Positions 8,906 to 20,057 of a stretch of 64,000 nt of DNA are shown here, piece by piece (the stretch's first letter is position 1; every line of letters starts with the position of its first letter). The notes under the pieces were generated by a model. The model was not told the DNA's origin and did not search any database. It saw nothing but the letters and a program-made list of their open reading frames with translations. The translations under genes were made by a program, and so were the position numbers. The stretch comes from an uncultured Ilumatobacter sp. (lineage in GTDB: Bacteria; Actinomycetota; Acidimicrobiia; Acidimicrobiales; Ilumatobacteraceae): the NCBI GenBank assembly GCA_905480335.1, contig CAJQPY010000004.1, forward strand, positions 62,001 through 126,000, in the 5' to 3' direction.

Positions 8906-9342
8906 CCCCGGCCTGTGTGTCAGATGACAGAGCGGTCCTGGTTGTACCAATAGGCGGTAACAAGATTCTCCTCAGCGCCTGGCCGCTCAAGTTGCGTGGA
9001 ATCTCAGCAATGAGTTCGATCGACCTCGGGCGTTTTAAGCCACCAAGATTCGATCGACAGTCAGCTCGGACCCCCTCCTCCTAGGGAATCTTGTCCGGCG
9101 TGACTCAAATGATCGCCCTCACGGTTCCACCCAACCTTTTGTCGGTGACCCGATGACCACTGCGTCCGCAAGGGACGGGAAGCGGAAGAGGACGTGCCCG
9201 ATTTAACGGGGAGGATGTTCTTGCTGACGGCGAGCGCTCGGTTGTGGTCCTCGGGTGCTGCGCAGTCAGCTCGGCGGTGGCTTTGGTTATGACGCAGACC
9301 TGCAGGAATTGGCGCCCGAATGATTCGGACGCCTTCCTTAAG
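8906..9342. other. Non-coding stretch between meaB and the acyl-CoA ligase remnant
   Basis: No frame in these 437 bases shows family similarity or coding-like composition. I see no RNA gene, strong hairpin or repeat. With the following fragment it forms a 700-base degraded patch in an otherwise compact region. Confidence 0.5.
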
Positions 9343-9531
9343 TTACACAGGCACTCCTTCGCTCGGAACGAAGTCTGTCACAGTGCAGACCGAACCATTG
9401 TGGGCGGTCGAATTAGCCCCGGTCACCACGCCAGCAGCGTGATACATCGGTGCCGACATCAACGTGCAGGGGCTCTCGCCATGTCTGACCATCGCGTTCC
9501 TGGCTAGACCCATCGCGACCGAGGTGCACAT
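9343..9531 (-). pseudogene. Possible remnant of an AMP-forming acyl-CoA ligase
   Basis: A 62-codon open frame reads CTLMSAPMYHAAGVV, then a glycine/alanine stretch and VCTVTDFVPSEGVPV before a stop. The PMYHAAG segment resembles the conserved P-(L/M)-(F/Y)-H-x-x-G segment of acyl-CoA synthetases, which is followed in intact proteins by a GG-x-V loop and F-x-P-E. Neither flank continues the alignment in any frame, so I read it as a short relic. It lies directly upstream, antisense, of an enoyl-CoA hydratase, a sensible context for a lost fatty-acid gene. Chance resemblance is possible. Confidence 0.35.
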
Positions 9532-9606
9532 CTGACAAACAAGATCGTCGTGTGCCTGGAGCAGATCCCATCGTCACTCGCGGTGGGCATCTGGCAGGCT
9601 GATGAA

Positions 9607-10383
9607 ATGGCCTACGAACTGTTGACACTGGAACGACGCGATGACGGAGTCGCCGTGGTCACGCTGGCGAACGGCAAGGTGAACCCGTTGTCGCGCGAGT
9701 TGTTGCGAGAACTCTGCCAAGTCACCGTTGAACTCGCCGCTGACCTTCCGGGCGCCGTCGTGCTCACGGGGGGCGAGCGGATCTTCGCTGCAGGAGCTGA
9801 CATCTCGCAGTTTGGCGGGCAGGAGGAGGCAGCTGAGATCGGACCACTTTTTCATGACGCGATCGGTGCGTTCGCAGCGCTCCCACGCTTTGTGATCGCT
9901 GCGGTGAGCGGTTATGCACTCGGCGGTGGTTGCGAGTTGGCACTGGGCTGCGACTATCGAATTGCGTCGGACAAGGCGGTGTTCGGGCAACCCGAGATTC
10001 TGCTCGGGATTATTCCCGGTGGTGGTGGCACCCAACGTCTCGCCCGCGTCGTGGGTCCGTCGAAGGCGAAAGAGATGTGCCTCACAGGGCGCCAGGTGAA
10101 GGCGGACGAGGCACTTCAGATCGGGCTCGCCGACGAAGTAGTCGCCCCCGGCGAACTCCACCGACGAGCCCTTGCTCTCGCCGCTGAGGTCGCGAAGGGA
10201 GCGCTTCAGGCGCAAGCGATCACGAAGCGCGTGATCGACAGCGGACTGTCGACGTCGCTCAACGCAGGGCTCGCGTTGGAGCGGGAGGGTTTCGTTGAGG
10301 TGTTCGGCACCGACGACTCACAGATCGGGGTCGCCAGCTTCCTTGCGCACGGTCCCGGCAAGGCCGAGTTCACTGGCGCCTGA
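9607..10383 (+). CDS. Enoyl-CoA hydratase/isomerase family protein
   Basis: A crotonase-fold enzyme of 258 residues acting on acyl-CoA thioesters, probably adding water across 2-enoyl-CoA in beta-oxidation. The oxyanion-hole segments AAGADISQF and SGYALGGGCELALGCD are present, with both catalytic glutamates of true hydratases, Glu110 and Glu130, in the expected 20-residue spacing (GQPEILLGIIPGGGG). The ATG at 9607 is chosen over an upstream frame start at 9550 because MAYELLTLERRDDGVAVVTL is the family N-terminus. It is isolated, with no thiolase or dehydrogenase beside it. Specificity cannot be read from the sequence. Confidence 0.9.
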   Translation: MAYELLTLERRDDGVAVVTLANGKVNPLSRELLRELCQVTVELAADLPGAVVLTGGERIFAAGADISQFGGQEEAAEIGPLFHDAIGAFAALPRFVIAAVSGYALGGGCELALGCDYRIASDKAVFGQPEILLGIIPGGGGTQRLARVVGPSKAKEMCLTGRQVKADEALQIGLADEVVAPGELHRRALALAAEVAKGALQAQAITKRVIDSGLSTSLNAGLALEREGFVEVFGTDDSQIGVASFLAHGPGKAEFTGA

Positions 10384-10425
10384 GCCACCCTCACTTTTCC
10401 GGGGCTCACGAACGCGAGGGGATGA

Positions 10426-11652
10426 TCAGTCGCCGGTGATCGGGCGTCTGAGCGACCAGGCGTCCTTAGCCAGCCAGAGACCGATTGCGGTTACGACGAA
10501 GATGGCGCCCGCCACGGTCGTGTAGGCCACTGTCCGTCCGAAGTTTTCGTACATGTAGCCGGTCACAACCGCCATCACGCCCGCCATCAACGCCTGTGAC
10601 GCGCCGAGCATGCCCTGCGCTCCCGCCTGGCGGTCATCGGGGATCACCATTCCTGCTGCGACACCAGCTGCAGAGATGGTCATCCCGTCGCTGACAGCGT
10701 GAACCATCGCGAGCGCGAAGATCAGCCCACCGGTCGGAAGGAGCCCGTAGCCGAGCATAAATCCGGTGCCCGCAAAAAGACCGATCGCCGCAAGCTTAAA
10801 AGGACCGAACGTCTGGGCGAGTCGACCTCCTCGTGGGCCGAGAAAGACGAGCGGCAATGCGAACAGCGTGATCCCGATGTTGGCGATCCATTCAGCTGTG
10901 CCCAATTCGTTATGGACGAGGGACCACAGAGCGTCGAAGCCACCGATCATGAGGAATCCGACACCGGCCAACACCGTCGCCCCGGCAAACGGCCGGATCG
11001 TGAGGAGGTCGAAGGCCAACCGTCGGCGCGGCCGGTTCTCGATAGACGTTTCGTCGACGGGAACGCGGGCGACGAATGGAAGCAGGAAGAGGGAGATAGC
11101 GCCGACCACGACGAACGGCGCCGGGATCCCGAACGGGCCGACCAGAACTGCTGAGATCGCCGGGCCCATGGCGAACCCAAAAACATCGGCCGAAAGTAGT
11201 CGACCGAGGTTTGTCCCAAGGTTGTTCGGGTCCGCGATGATTACGATTCGCCGCACCGCAGGGGTGGCTGCACCCACGCCCAGACCATTGATGATGCGAC
11301 CGAGCAGAATGGGCAGCAGGCTGGCGCCCACGGCCATCAAGAGGAGCCCGGCCACGCTTACGAGCACGCCGACGATGACGACAGTGCGGGCGTGGCCGCG
11401 GTCGGCGTACGGCGCGAAGACGATCTGGGAGATGAACCCGGCGAGGAACCCAACGCCGATAACGAGTCCGATCGAAGTCTCGTTGATCCCGTATTCGGTC
11501 TTGTAGTCGTCGACGATCGTGAAGAGCACGCCATATCCCGCCGCAAGCGTCCCGTTGAGCCCGCCGAACGCGAAAAGGATGCGCATCGGCGACGGGCGGG
11601 CCGGCTCTGAAGCCGCCTCCGTAAGCGTCTCGTTGTCGGGACGCAACGTCAT
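10426..11652 (-). CDS. MFS transporter, DHA1-like
   Basis: A 408-residue protein with 12 predicted membrane segments. Typical features are FAPYADRGHARTVVIVG (motif A region between segments 2 and 3), GRIINGLGVGAATPAVRRI after segment 4 and a central cytosolic loop with VDETSIENRPRRRL. The family comprises proton-coupled exporters and metabolite carriers; no substrate clue exists nearby. It is convergent with the enoyl-CoA hydratase and shares no operon. The ATG at 11652 gives a 25-residue cytosolic N-terminus; Met23 (MRILFAFGGLNG) directly before the first segment is an alternative start. Confidence 0.88.
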   Translation of the reverse strand: MTLRPDNETLTEAASEPARPSPMRILFAFGGLNGTLAAGYGVLFTIVDDYKTEYGINETSIGLVIGVGFLAGFISQIVFAPYADRGHARTVVIVGVLVSVAGLLLMAVGASLLPILLGRIINGLGVGAATPAVRRIVIIADPNNLGTNLGRLLSADVFGFAMGPAISAVLVGPFGIPAPFVVVGAISLFLLPFVARVPVDETSIENRPRRRLAFDLLTIRPFAGATVLAGVGFLMIGGFDALWSLVHNELGTAEWIANIGITLFALPLVFLGPRGGRLAQTFGPFKLAAIGLFAGTGFMLGYGLLPTGGLIFALAMVHAVSDGMTISAAGVAAGMVIPDDRQAGAQGMLGASQALMAGVMAVVTGYMYENFGRTVAYTTVAGAIFVVTAIGLWLAKDAWSLRRPITGD

Positions 11653-11703
11653 GGCCAGCGAGCGTACTGAACTGCCGGCCTCAGTACTCCGTGGTTCTGT
11701 TGC

Positions 11704-12342
11704 TTAGCCCTGAAGGGAGATGTCGTAGGCGCAGGTGTGTGCGCCAGCGGTCTTGTGTGCGACCCGTTGTACCGTCGCGGTTGGTAGCAATTCACGAAGA
11801 TATTCGAGTTCGGCATTGCAGGCTTGCCGAAAGCGATTGGCGACCGTCCAGATTGGACAGTTGTGGAGGTTGATCCGGAAGTGATTGTCGGCGAGCTTGT
11901 CGAAGTCAGCAAGATACCCCTGCTCGTCAAGGAGAGCGGTCACCGCGCAGACTTGTTTATCGATTGACTTGTCGGCGAGTTGGCGCCGGGCAGTTTCGAC
12001 GAGACGACGGCGCCGCCGTTCGAAGACGCGGTCCACGAGCCCTGGATCCTCAGCCTCAATGTCGGTGAGCAGTTCTATCGAGAAGCCGCCGCCGGTGGTC
12101 TCGAAGAGCGGCTCGGTGCGCTCTGTGGCGTGGTAGCGGTCGGCTGGACGCCCGGGTTGGCCGCGCTCCTGTCGGGCGGCGATGAGGCCGGCAGAACGCA
12201 GAACACTCAAGTGTTGACGGACAGCGCTCGCCGAGATCTTGAGGGTGGTGGCAAGCTCGTCGGCGGTGGCTTCGCCGTGGCGCTTCACTGCAACGAGGAC
12301 GTGCCGCTGGGTGTCAGAGAGTGCGACCTCGGAGGTTTCCAC
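11704..12342 (-). CDS. sufR: SufR-type iron-sulfur regulator of the SUF operon
   Basis: A 212-residue winged-helix regulator. Residues 10-60 form an ArsR/DeoR-type DNA-binding domain (TADELATTLKISASAVRQHL). The C-terminal half carries cysteines 162, 175 and 204 (HNCP, QAC, HTCAYD); the C-x12-C spacing and C-terminal third ligand resemble the cluster site of SufR proteins. Known SufR represses suf when its cluster is intact. It is divergent from sufB, as expected. The GTG at 12342 is preferred; a TTG at 12393 would add 17 residues with no family support. Its start codon overlaps one arm of an inverted repeat, suggesting autoregulation. Confidence 0.88.
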   Translation of the reverse strand: METSEVALSDTQRHVLVAVKRHGEATADELATTLKISASAVRQHLSVLRSAGLIAARQERGQPGRPADRYHATERTEPLFETTGGGFSIELLTDIEAEDPGLVDRVFERRRRRLVETARRQLADKSIDKQVCAVTALLDEQGYLADFDKLADNHFRINLHNCPIWTVANRFRQACNAELEYLRELLPTATVQRVAHKTAGAHTCAYDISLQG

Positions 12343-12400
12343 AAGTGAACCGTAGCAGTGCCCCAAGCAGTTTTCAAGGTTGCGCAAGGCCAAACTTGTG
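12340..12400. repeat. Inverted repeat in the sufR-sufB intergenic region, candidate SufR operator
   Basis: CACAAGT at 12340-12346 and ACTTGTG at 12394-12400 are perfect inverted copies flanking a central 8-base palindrome TTGCGCAA at 12380-12387. The left arm overlaps the sufR start codon. Position between divergent sufR and sufB makes it a candidate binding region; it does not match the cyanobacterial CAAC-N6-GTTG box, so the assignment is inferred. Confidence 0.4.
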
Positions 12401-12521
12401 AAACGGTCGATCCGTTGATAAAAGAGCGAGTAGGGCTTGTTGTTCTGGCCCGGATTGACGACAGACTAAACGAACCCTCAACAGGGCGGAAGATTCCCCC
12501 AGCCGACCAAAAGGACGTTCG

Positions 12522-14745
<2,224 letters not shown>

Positions 14746-14749
<4 letters not shown>

Positions 14750-15987
14750 CGATTCACCCAGATCCGTCTAGCGAGGCGCGCCTCGGAGCGTTGGACCGGA
14801 TCGGGGAAATCGGCTACCCGACAAAGCGTGACGAAGCCTGGCGCCACGCCCCGCATCGCGCACTCGGCGAGTTGACGTTCGGTCCGCCTGTGGCGCCGGG
14901 CATTGGGGTGCCCGCCGAGCTCGATAATCAGATTCCGGTTCTCGAAGGGCCGCGTGTAGTGGTGGTCAACGGGTCCGTCGACGCCTCGCTGTCAAACCTG
15001 GCCGGCCTCGACGGGCTGCGCCTCTCGTCGCTGGCCGAGGTCCTCGCCGAACGGCCCGAACAGGTTGCAGCGCATTTCGAGCAGGGTGACAGCGGCATCG
15101 CTGATGTCTTCGTCGCACTCAACGTCGCCTATGGCGCCGATGGTGCGGTTGTCCAGGTGGCCGATGGGGTGGTGCTCGACGTGCCGATCCATATCGTCGA
15201 TGTCGGGCTTCCGGCGGCCGCTCAGAACGCAACGTGTACAGGTGTCCTGATCGACATCGGTGTTGGCAGCTCGGCGACGGTGATCGAGACTCGGGTCGGC
15301 GCTGGCAGCGAGTTTGGGGGATCGAACATCCGCACGACCATTGCGCTCGCCGATGATTCAACACTCGAGCACGTGCTGCTTCAGGACGTGCCGTCGGTGC
15401 AAGTGCACCTCAGTCGGGTCGATGTTACGCAGCGTGCTGGGAGCGTCTTCAAGGCCCGGTCCTTCAACCTCGGCGCTGCGTACGGGCGTATCGCCTACAA
15501 CGTGCAACTCGCCGGTACCGGGGCCCACGCCGACCTGTCGGGGCTGTTCTTTGGCTTTGGTGATCAGACTCTCGATCAGCAGGTGAACGTCGTCCACGCC
15601 GCCGCCGGCTGCACGAGTCGTCAGACCTATCGCGGTGTACTCGATGAGGAGAGCACCGGCGTTTTCAACGGCGGGATCGACGTTCGTCCTGGAGCGGATG
15701 GCACGGACGCAGTGCAGTCGAACGACAATTTGCTGCTCTCGGACCGGGCGGCGATCAACACCCAGCCCCGGCTTGAGATCCTCGCTGACGAGGTGGCGTG
15801 CAAGCACGGTGCCACCGTCGGTCAGTTGGATGAAACGGCGTTGTACTATCTGCGGTCGCGAGGCATCGCGGCCGATGAAGCACGTCGACTCCTCATCAAC
15901 GGATTCGCCGACCAGGCGGTCGACGACGTCGGTATCGAGACAGTACGGGCATGGATCATTCACCGGCTGGGCCACGACCATGCCTGA
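14746..15987 (+). CDS. sufD: Fe-S assembly protein SufD
   Basis: SufB paralogue that forms the SufB-SufC2-SufD complex. The 413-residue product has the diverged N-terminus (KRDEAWRHAPHRALGEL), the shared beta-helix and the C-terminal SufB/D core LADEVACKHGATVGQLDE followed by ALYYLRSRGI and a helical tail LLINGFADQAVDDV. The order here is B-C-D, whereas many actinobacteria have B-D-C. GTG 14746 overlaps the sufC stop; the 3' end overlaps sufT by eight bases. Confidence 0.96.
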
Positions 15988-16546
15988 TCAACCGGTCAGT
16001 ATCGGGGCCACGAAGGGTTTCACACTTCCACGAAACTGCGAGGTCACGATCGTGCCCGCTGGTCATCGCGTCACCCTCACCGCAGGTGACCGCGTCACCC
16101 TGCTTCAGGCACTCGGAGGAACTGCGACGGTGACTACGAGCGAGGGCGAGATGGCTCGTCTCGCGCCGGGCGACTCGGTCGACTTTGGATTTATCGACGC
16201 ATCAAGCAGAGACATCGGAGCGAGCGTCGGAGCATTCAGCATCGACCGGGTTTGGGAGGCCGCAACAACTGTCTACGACCCGGAAATCCCTGTTGACATC
16301 GTCGAACTCGGTCTCGTGTACCGCGTCGATGCCAACGAGTTGGCGGGCGGCGGGTGGCACGTCGAGATCGACATGTCGGTGACCGCCCCATTCTGCGGGA
16401 TGGGTGACATTCTGCGTCAGGACCTACACGACGCAGTGGCGGCCCTAGGCGGCGTCGAGACCGTCGACGTCAAGCTGGTCTTCGACCCGCCGTGGGACGT
16501 GTCGCGCCTCTCGGACGTCGCCCGTCTCGAACTGGGGATGATGTGA
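15980..16546 (+). CDS. sufT: SufT (DUF59/MIP18-type) iron-sulfur maturation factor
   Basis: A 188-residue protein with a ~95-residue N-terminal part (TLPRNCEVTIVPAGHRVTL) seen in the SufT group, followed by the DUF59/MIP18 domain: VYDPEIPVDIVELGLVY and TAPFCGMGDILRQD with the conserved cysteine. Members help place clusters on client proteins. The ATG 15980 overlaps the end of sufD and is the family start; a much longer open frame upstream is only antiparallel to sufD in another frame. The stop overlaps the mrp GTG. Confidence 0.93.
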   Translation: MPDQPVSIGATKGFTLPRNCEVTIVPAGHRVTLTAGDRVTLLQALGGTATVTTSEGEMARLAPGDSVDFGFIDASSRDIGASVGAFSIDRVWEAATTVYDPEIPVDIVELGLVYRVDANELAGGGWHVEIDMSVTAPFCGMGDILRQDLHDAVAALGGVETVDVKLVFDPPWDVSRLSDVARLELGMM

Positions 16547-17799
16547 CCAATACCGACGCGCCAGCACCCGAGCGGCCTGACGTGGCACCGCCCGACGTGA
16601 TCGGCGACGACATCGACAGCCACGCAGTCGTCAACGCCCTGCGTGGAGTCATTGACCCTGAACTCGGCGACAATGTCGTCGACCTTGGGATGGTCAAGCG
16701 GCTTGAACGCAGCGCCGACGGGGCAATGCATGTCACCATCGCTTTGACGACCGCCGGATGCCCATTGCGCGCACAGCTGATGCGTGACGCGAAGGCTCGC
16801 GTCGGTTCACTTCCGGGCGTTGATGTCGTGAAGATCCACTTCGGTGAGATGACTGCCAATGAACGCAAAGACGTTATGTCGCAGGCTCGCTGGAAGGCTC
16901 GTGACAACGCACTCGACACCGATATTCCGGTGACCGCCCGCATCATCGCACTGTCGTCGGGCAAGGGTGGCGTCGGCAAGTCCTCGGTCACGGCCAACTT
17001 GGCCGTGCTGCTCGCTGATCGGGGCTACACGGTGGGCGTGCTCGACGCCGACGTAGGTGGCTTCTCGATGCCTCAGCTGCTTGGCATTGATGGTGAGATC
17101 ACAGGTGAACGCGCCGGCGAGGGGAAGACGGTGATGAAGCCGGTCGTGTGTCCGGTTGGTGCGGGCGTGCTCCACATCGTGTCGATGGGGTCGATCTCGG
17201 GCGCGAACGAAACCGAGGCAATCATGTGGCGCGGGATGATGTTGAACCGCGCGGTTCAACACTTCCTCGAAGACGTTCAGTGGGGTGACCTCGACTATCT
17301 ACTGATCGACATGCCGCCCGGCACATCCGACATCCAGATGGGACTTGCCCGGATGCTGCCGCGCACCGATGTCGTGATCGTCACCACACCTGCCACCGCC
17401 GCACAGCAAGTTGCAGCACGGGCTGCCGACATGGCGCGCAAGGGGTTTCTTCGGGTGGCTGGAGTCATCGAGAACATGGGTCCATCGACAGCGCCGGATG
17501 GCACGATCACGGCAATGTTCGGATCCGGCGGTGGGGAGTACCTCGCCGAAAGTATTGGAGTTCCGTTGCTTGCGTCGATTCCGCTCGAATCAGCGGTTGC
17601 CGCCGGAGGTGACACGGGCTGCCCTGTTGCGTTTCATCAGCCTGACACGGCGGCTGCCGCCGTGTACCGCGATTTGGTCGACTTGATCGTCAGCGACGTC
17701 GCTCCACCGGTCAAAATTGCCGAATGCAGCCTGCGAGGGGCGTTGACCCGAGCGGGAGCCGATCTCGAAGGAGCTCGCGAGCGGGCCCAGTCGCGCTGA
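16543..17799 (+). CDS. mrp: Mrp/ApbC/NBP35-family P-loop ATPase
   Basis: A 418-residue Fe-S carrier ATPase: an N-terminal DUF59 domain (VIDPELGDNVVDLGMV, TTAGCPLRAQL) fused to a deviant Walker P-loop domain (SSGKGGVGKSS, DADVGGFSMPQLLG, DYLLIDMPPGTSD). In most bacterial ApbC proteins the sequence after VIENM contains a cluster-binding CxxC; here it is VIENMGPSTAPDG with no cysteine pair. GTG 16543 overlaps the sufT TGA and gives the correct N-terminus. Last gene of the SUF operon; role in cluster delivery is inferred from context and family. Confidence 0.93.
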   Translation: MTNTDAPAPERPDVAPPDVIGDDIDSHAVVNALRGVIDPELGDNVVDLGMVKRLERSADGAMHVTIALTTAGCPLRAQLMRDAKARVGSLPGVDVVKIHFGEMTANERKDVMSQARWKARDNALDTDIPVTARIIALSSGKGGVGKSSVTANLAVLLADRGYTVGVLDADVGGFSMPQLLGIDGEITGERAGEGKTVMKPVVCPVGAGVLHIVSMGSISGANETEAIMWRGMMLNRAVQHFLEDVQWGDLDYLLIDMPPGTSDIQMGLARMLPRTDVVIVTTPATAAQQVAARAADMARKGFLRVAGVIENMGPSTAPDGTITAMFGSGGGEYLAESIGVPLLASIPLESAVAAGGDTGCPVAFHQPDTAAAAVYRDLVDLIVSDVAPPVKIAECSLRGALTRAGADLEGARERAQSR

Positions 17800-17817
17800 C
17801 TAGCCGAGAGCAACCAA

Positions 17818-17843
17818 TCCGAGCTCAAGAATCGAGCTCAGGA
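17818..17843 (+). terminator. Hairpin after the SUF operon
   Basis: TCCGAGCTC and GAGCTCAGGA pair around the 7-base loop AAGAATC, with one bulged A, 19 bases after the mrp stop. There is no T-tract, so this is a candidate terminator or 3' stabiliser rather than a classical intrinsic terminator. Confidence 0.4.
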
Positions 17844-18173
17844 CCGGATGAGTCCGAAGCACCCGAACTGCGGTGCCCCACGGACCGGCTCCTTCGATTG
17901 GGGTGAACTCGCTAGCGAACATTCCGCCGCCGTCGCCAGTAGTGGCCGCGCAGCTCAATCAAGCGCCGCCAGGTCTGGTCATGGTCCCGTCCATCGATGC
18001 GGTTGAACACTGCGGCAAGTTCGCGATCCCACGCCTAACCCAGGTTGAAGGTGAGTTGCGACAAAGCCGAAGGCGAAGCGGGGATCTCGCGGGTGACCGT
18101 GAGTTAGTGAGGTAGGCGCATCGTTGTCGGATCCGAATGGGACCTAACATCACGGAGTGATCGAGGTCGTTCG
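17844..18173. other. Intergenic stretch before the spermidine-synthase-like gene
   Basis: No frame shows family resemblance, and no tRNA, repeat or second hairpin is visible. It must contain the promoter of the gene starting at 18174, but no clear -35/-10 pair could be chosen. Confidence 0.5.
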
Positions 18174-18881
18174 GTGAGCCGCCGCTTTGAGGAGCTCGAT
18201 CGTCAGATGACTGCGATCGGGGAGATCAGCCTGCGTCGCCGCCTCGAACCGACGCTGCTGGTCGACGTGTTTGAGATCAAGATCGGTGAGGACGGACTCA
18301 TGTCGAGCCTAATCACGGTTGGCGAGGAAGCGGTGTCGACCCTCGGTCTCGCTGCGACCTCCAACTCGCCTCTTGACGTCGTCGTCGGCGGGTTAGGTCT
18401 CGGCTTCACGGCACGAGCCGCGCTCAATGACCCGCGAGTTCGATCGCTGTGCGTAATTGATGCGCTGGCCCCGGTGATCGGCTGGCATCGACGCCATCTC
18501 GTCCCGCTTGGTAGGTCTTTGGCTGAGGACCATCGCTGCGAGTTTGTTCATGGCAACTTTTTCGACTTGGCCGTCGACGGGTTTGACGTCGATGCCGTGC
18601 TGCTTGACATCGACCACTCACCCCGACATCTGCTCGACCCAACGAATGCGCCGTTCTACGAGTCGGAGGGCATGGAGCGGCTGGCTGGCGCCCTGCGACC
18701 GGGAGGTGTGTTTTCGTTGTGGTCGAATGATCCGCCTGACGATGCCTTTGTCGCCGTGCTTGAGGACACGTTCGACTCGGTCGCTGCCGACGTCGTGACG
18801 TTCGCAAATCCGTTGACCGGCGGAAGGACGAGCAGCACGATTTATGTCGCCACCCTGCGGGAGCTGATTGCTTCGGCATAG
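18174..18881 (+). CDS. Spermidine-synthase-like SAM-dependent methyltransferase-fold protein
   Basis: A 235-residue Rossmann-fold protein. GGLGLGFTARAAL is a nucleotide-binding loop of the spermidine synthase/methyltransferase superfamily, followed by the acidic strand CVIDALAPVIGWH, a HGNFFDL turn and LLDIDHSPRHLL where the catalytic aspartate of aminopropyltransferases would lie. The N-terminal beta domain of true spermidine synthases is short here, so the actual reaction is uncertain. GTG 18174 is used. The 3' end overlaps the convergent glycosyltransferase gene by 40 bases. Confidence 0.75.
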   Translation: MSRRFEELDRQMTAIGEISLRRRLEPTLLVDVFEIKIGEDGLMSSLITVGEEAVSTLGLAATSNSPLDVVVGGLGLGFTARAALNDPRVRSLCVIDALAPVIGWHRRHLVPLGRSLAEDHRCEFVHGNFFDLAVDGFDVDAVLLDIDHSPRHLLDPTNAPFYESEGMERLAGALRPGGVFSLWSNDPPDDAFVAVLEDTFDSVAADVVTFANPLTGGRTSSTIYVATLRELIASA

Positions 18882-20017
18882 ACCTCTACGATCGAACTCG
18901 CAACTGCGTCCCAGGCATACATCGATTGGATGAGATGGCGGGCATTGGAAGTGAGGCGTTGTGCGAGCGCAGAGTCGCCGAGGACCATCTTGACGATGCG
19001 AGCTAGGTCGTCGGGGTTGCCAGGCTCGAAGGTGAGCCCTGCGTCGGTGTCGACGATCAGCTCGGCGAGCCCGCCTGTCCGCGCCACGATGAGCGGAGCG
19101 CCTGCAGCGAGTGCCTCCAACGCGACAACACCGAACGGCTCGTACAGCGAGGGGATTACGACGCAGCCGGCGCGGTGAACGAGCGACCGCAGTTCATTGT
19201 CGCCGAGGAACCCGGGAAGAGCGATTAAATCGCTGACACCCTCGACGTCGATCTGAGTCTGAAGTTCCGGTAGGTAGCTGCCTCGTCCGGCGATGACGCA
19301 CGATACGTTTGAAACCTGTGCTCTCAGCGTAGTCATCGCCCGGGCTAGGACTTGGAAACCCTTCTCGTATTGGACTCGTCCCCAGGAGACGATTAGCGGT
19401 TCTCGATCGCCGCGATCATGTCCGTCCCAGAGTTGCGGGTCGATTCCGTTTGGGATGCAGATGACCTGATCAGGTGCCAGCTCGAACCCGGTAACCAACT
19501 GGTCGACCATAAAGCGGGTCGACGCAATGAGTCGGTCGGCGCGGAACGCGAGCCACCACTCGATCGAGTTGACATCGGTTGGCTCACCGATAGGTAGGTT
19601 GCCTCCGTGACGAACACGCTCGGTGCCGTGCATCGTCAGCACGAACGGCACCCCATGGTGTCGGGCAAGCGTGTCTGCCGCCCAGCCGACCTTCCAGTCG
19701 TGGCCGTGTACGACGTCTGGTTGCCATCCCGCCAGCGGAGAATCCGCGTCGAGTGCCAACTGCACGAGGGAGTGGTCGGCCGACGCGGTGAGTGCGAGAT
19801 ACCGTTCGGCGGGGATGTGGGGAAGGTCCACCGCAGCGCGCTCCACTCGAACGCGATCGGATCGCTCGCCAGCTGCGTCGGCTGCTCGATCGGCGATCGT
19901 CAGCACGACAACGTCGTGGCCGGCGTCGGCCAGCGCACGGCTTAGTCCGTATACATGCGCGCCGGTTCCGCCGGTTTCGCGGGGCGGGAAGTCCCAGGAC
20001 AGCATGAGCACGCGCAC
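18842..20017 (-). CDS. GT4-family glycosyltransferase (glycogen-synthase-like)
   Basis: A 391-residue GT-B enzyme. It begins VRVLMLSWDFPPRETGGTGAH, the acceptor-side glycine loop of GT4 and bacterial glycogen synthases, has VVHGHDWKVGW, and the donor-binding C-terminal motif PSLYEPFGVVALEALAAG with the two glutamates of the E-x7-E signature. The likely donor is a nucleotide sugar; neighbouring galT supports hexose-phosphate or glycan metabolism. GTG 20017 directly before the first beta strand is preferred; the ATG at 20050 would add 11 residues. Glycogen or maltosaccharide synthesis is possible but unproven. Confidence 0.88.
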   Translation of the reverse strand: MRVLMLSWDFPPRETGGTGAHVYGLSRALADAGHDVVVLTIADRAADAAGERSDRVRVERAAVDLPHIPAERYLALTASADHSLVQLALDADSPLAGWQPDVVHGHDWKVGWAADTLARHHGVPFVLTMHGTERVRHGGNLPIGEPTDVNSIEWWLAFRADRLIASTRFMVDQLVTGFELAPDQVICIPNGIDPQLWDGHDRGDREPLIVSWGRVQYEKGFQVLARAMTTLRAQVSNVSCVIAGRGSYLPELQTQIDVEGVSDLIALPGFLGDNELRSLVHRAGCVVIPSLYEPFGVVALEALAAGAPLIVARTGGLAELIVDTDAGLTFEPGNPDDLARIVKMVLGDSALAQRLTSNARHLIQSMYAWDAVASSIVEVYAEAISSRRVAT

Positions 20018-20057
20018 GCCTCGCACCGTAACCGTTACTCTCGGTTTCAAGGTCGAC

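Noticed and set aside
10381-10408. TGAGCC/GGCTCA inverted repeat after the enoyl-CoA hydratase
   Set aside because: Only six pairs with a 16-base loop and no T-tract; too weak to call a terminator, though it fits the stop-in-arm pattern.
10766-11506. 246-codon plus-strand open frame
   Set aside because: Antisense of the MFS gene 10426-11652, with shadow-type composition.
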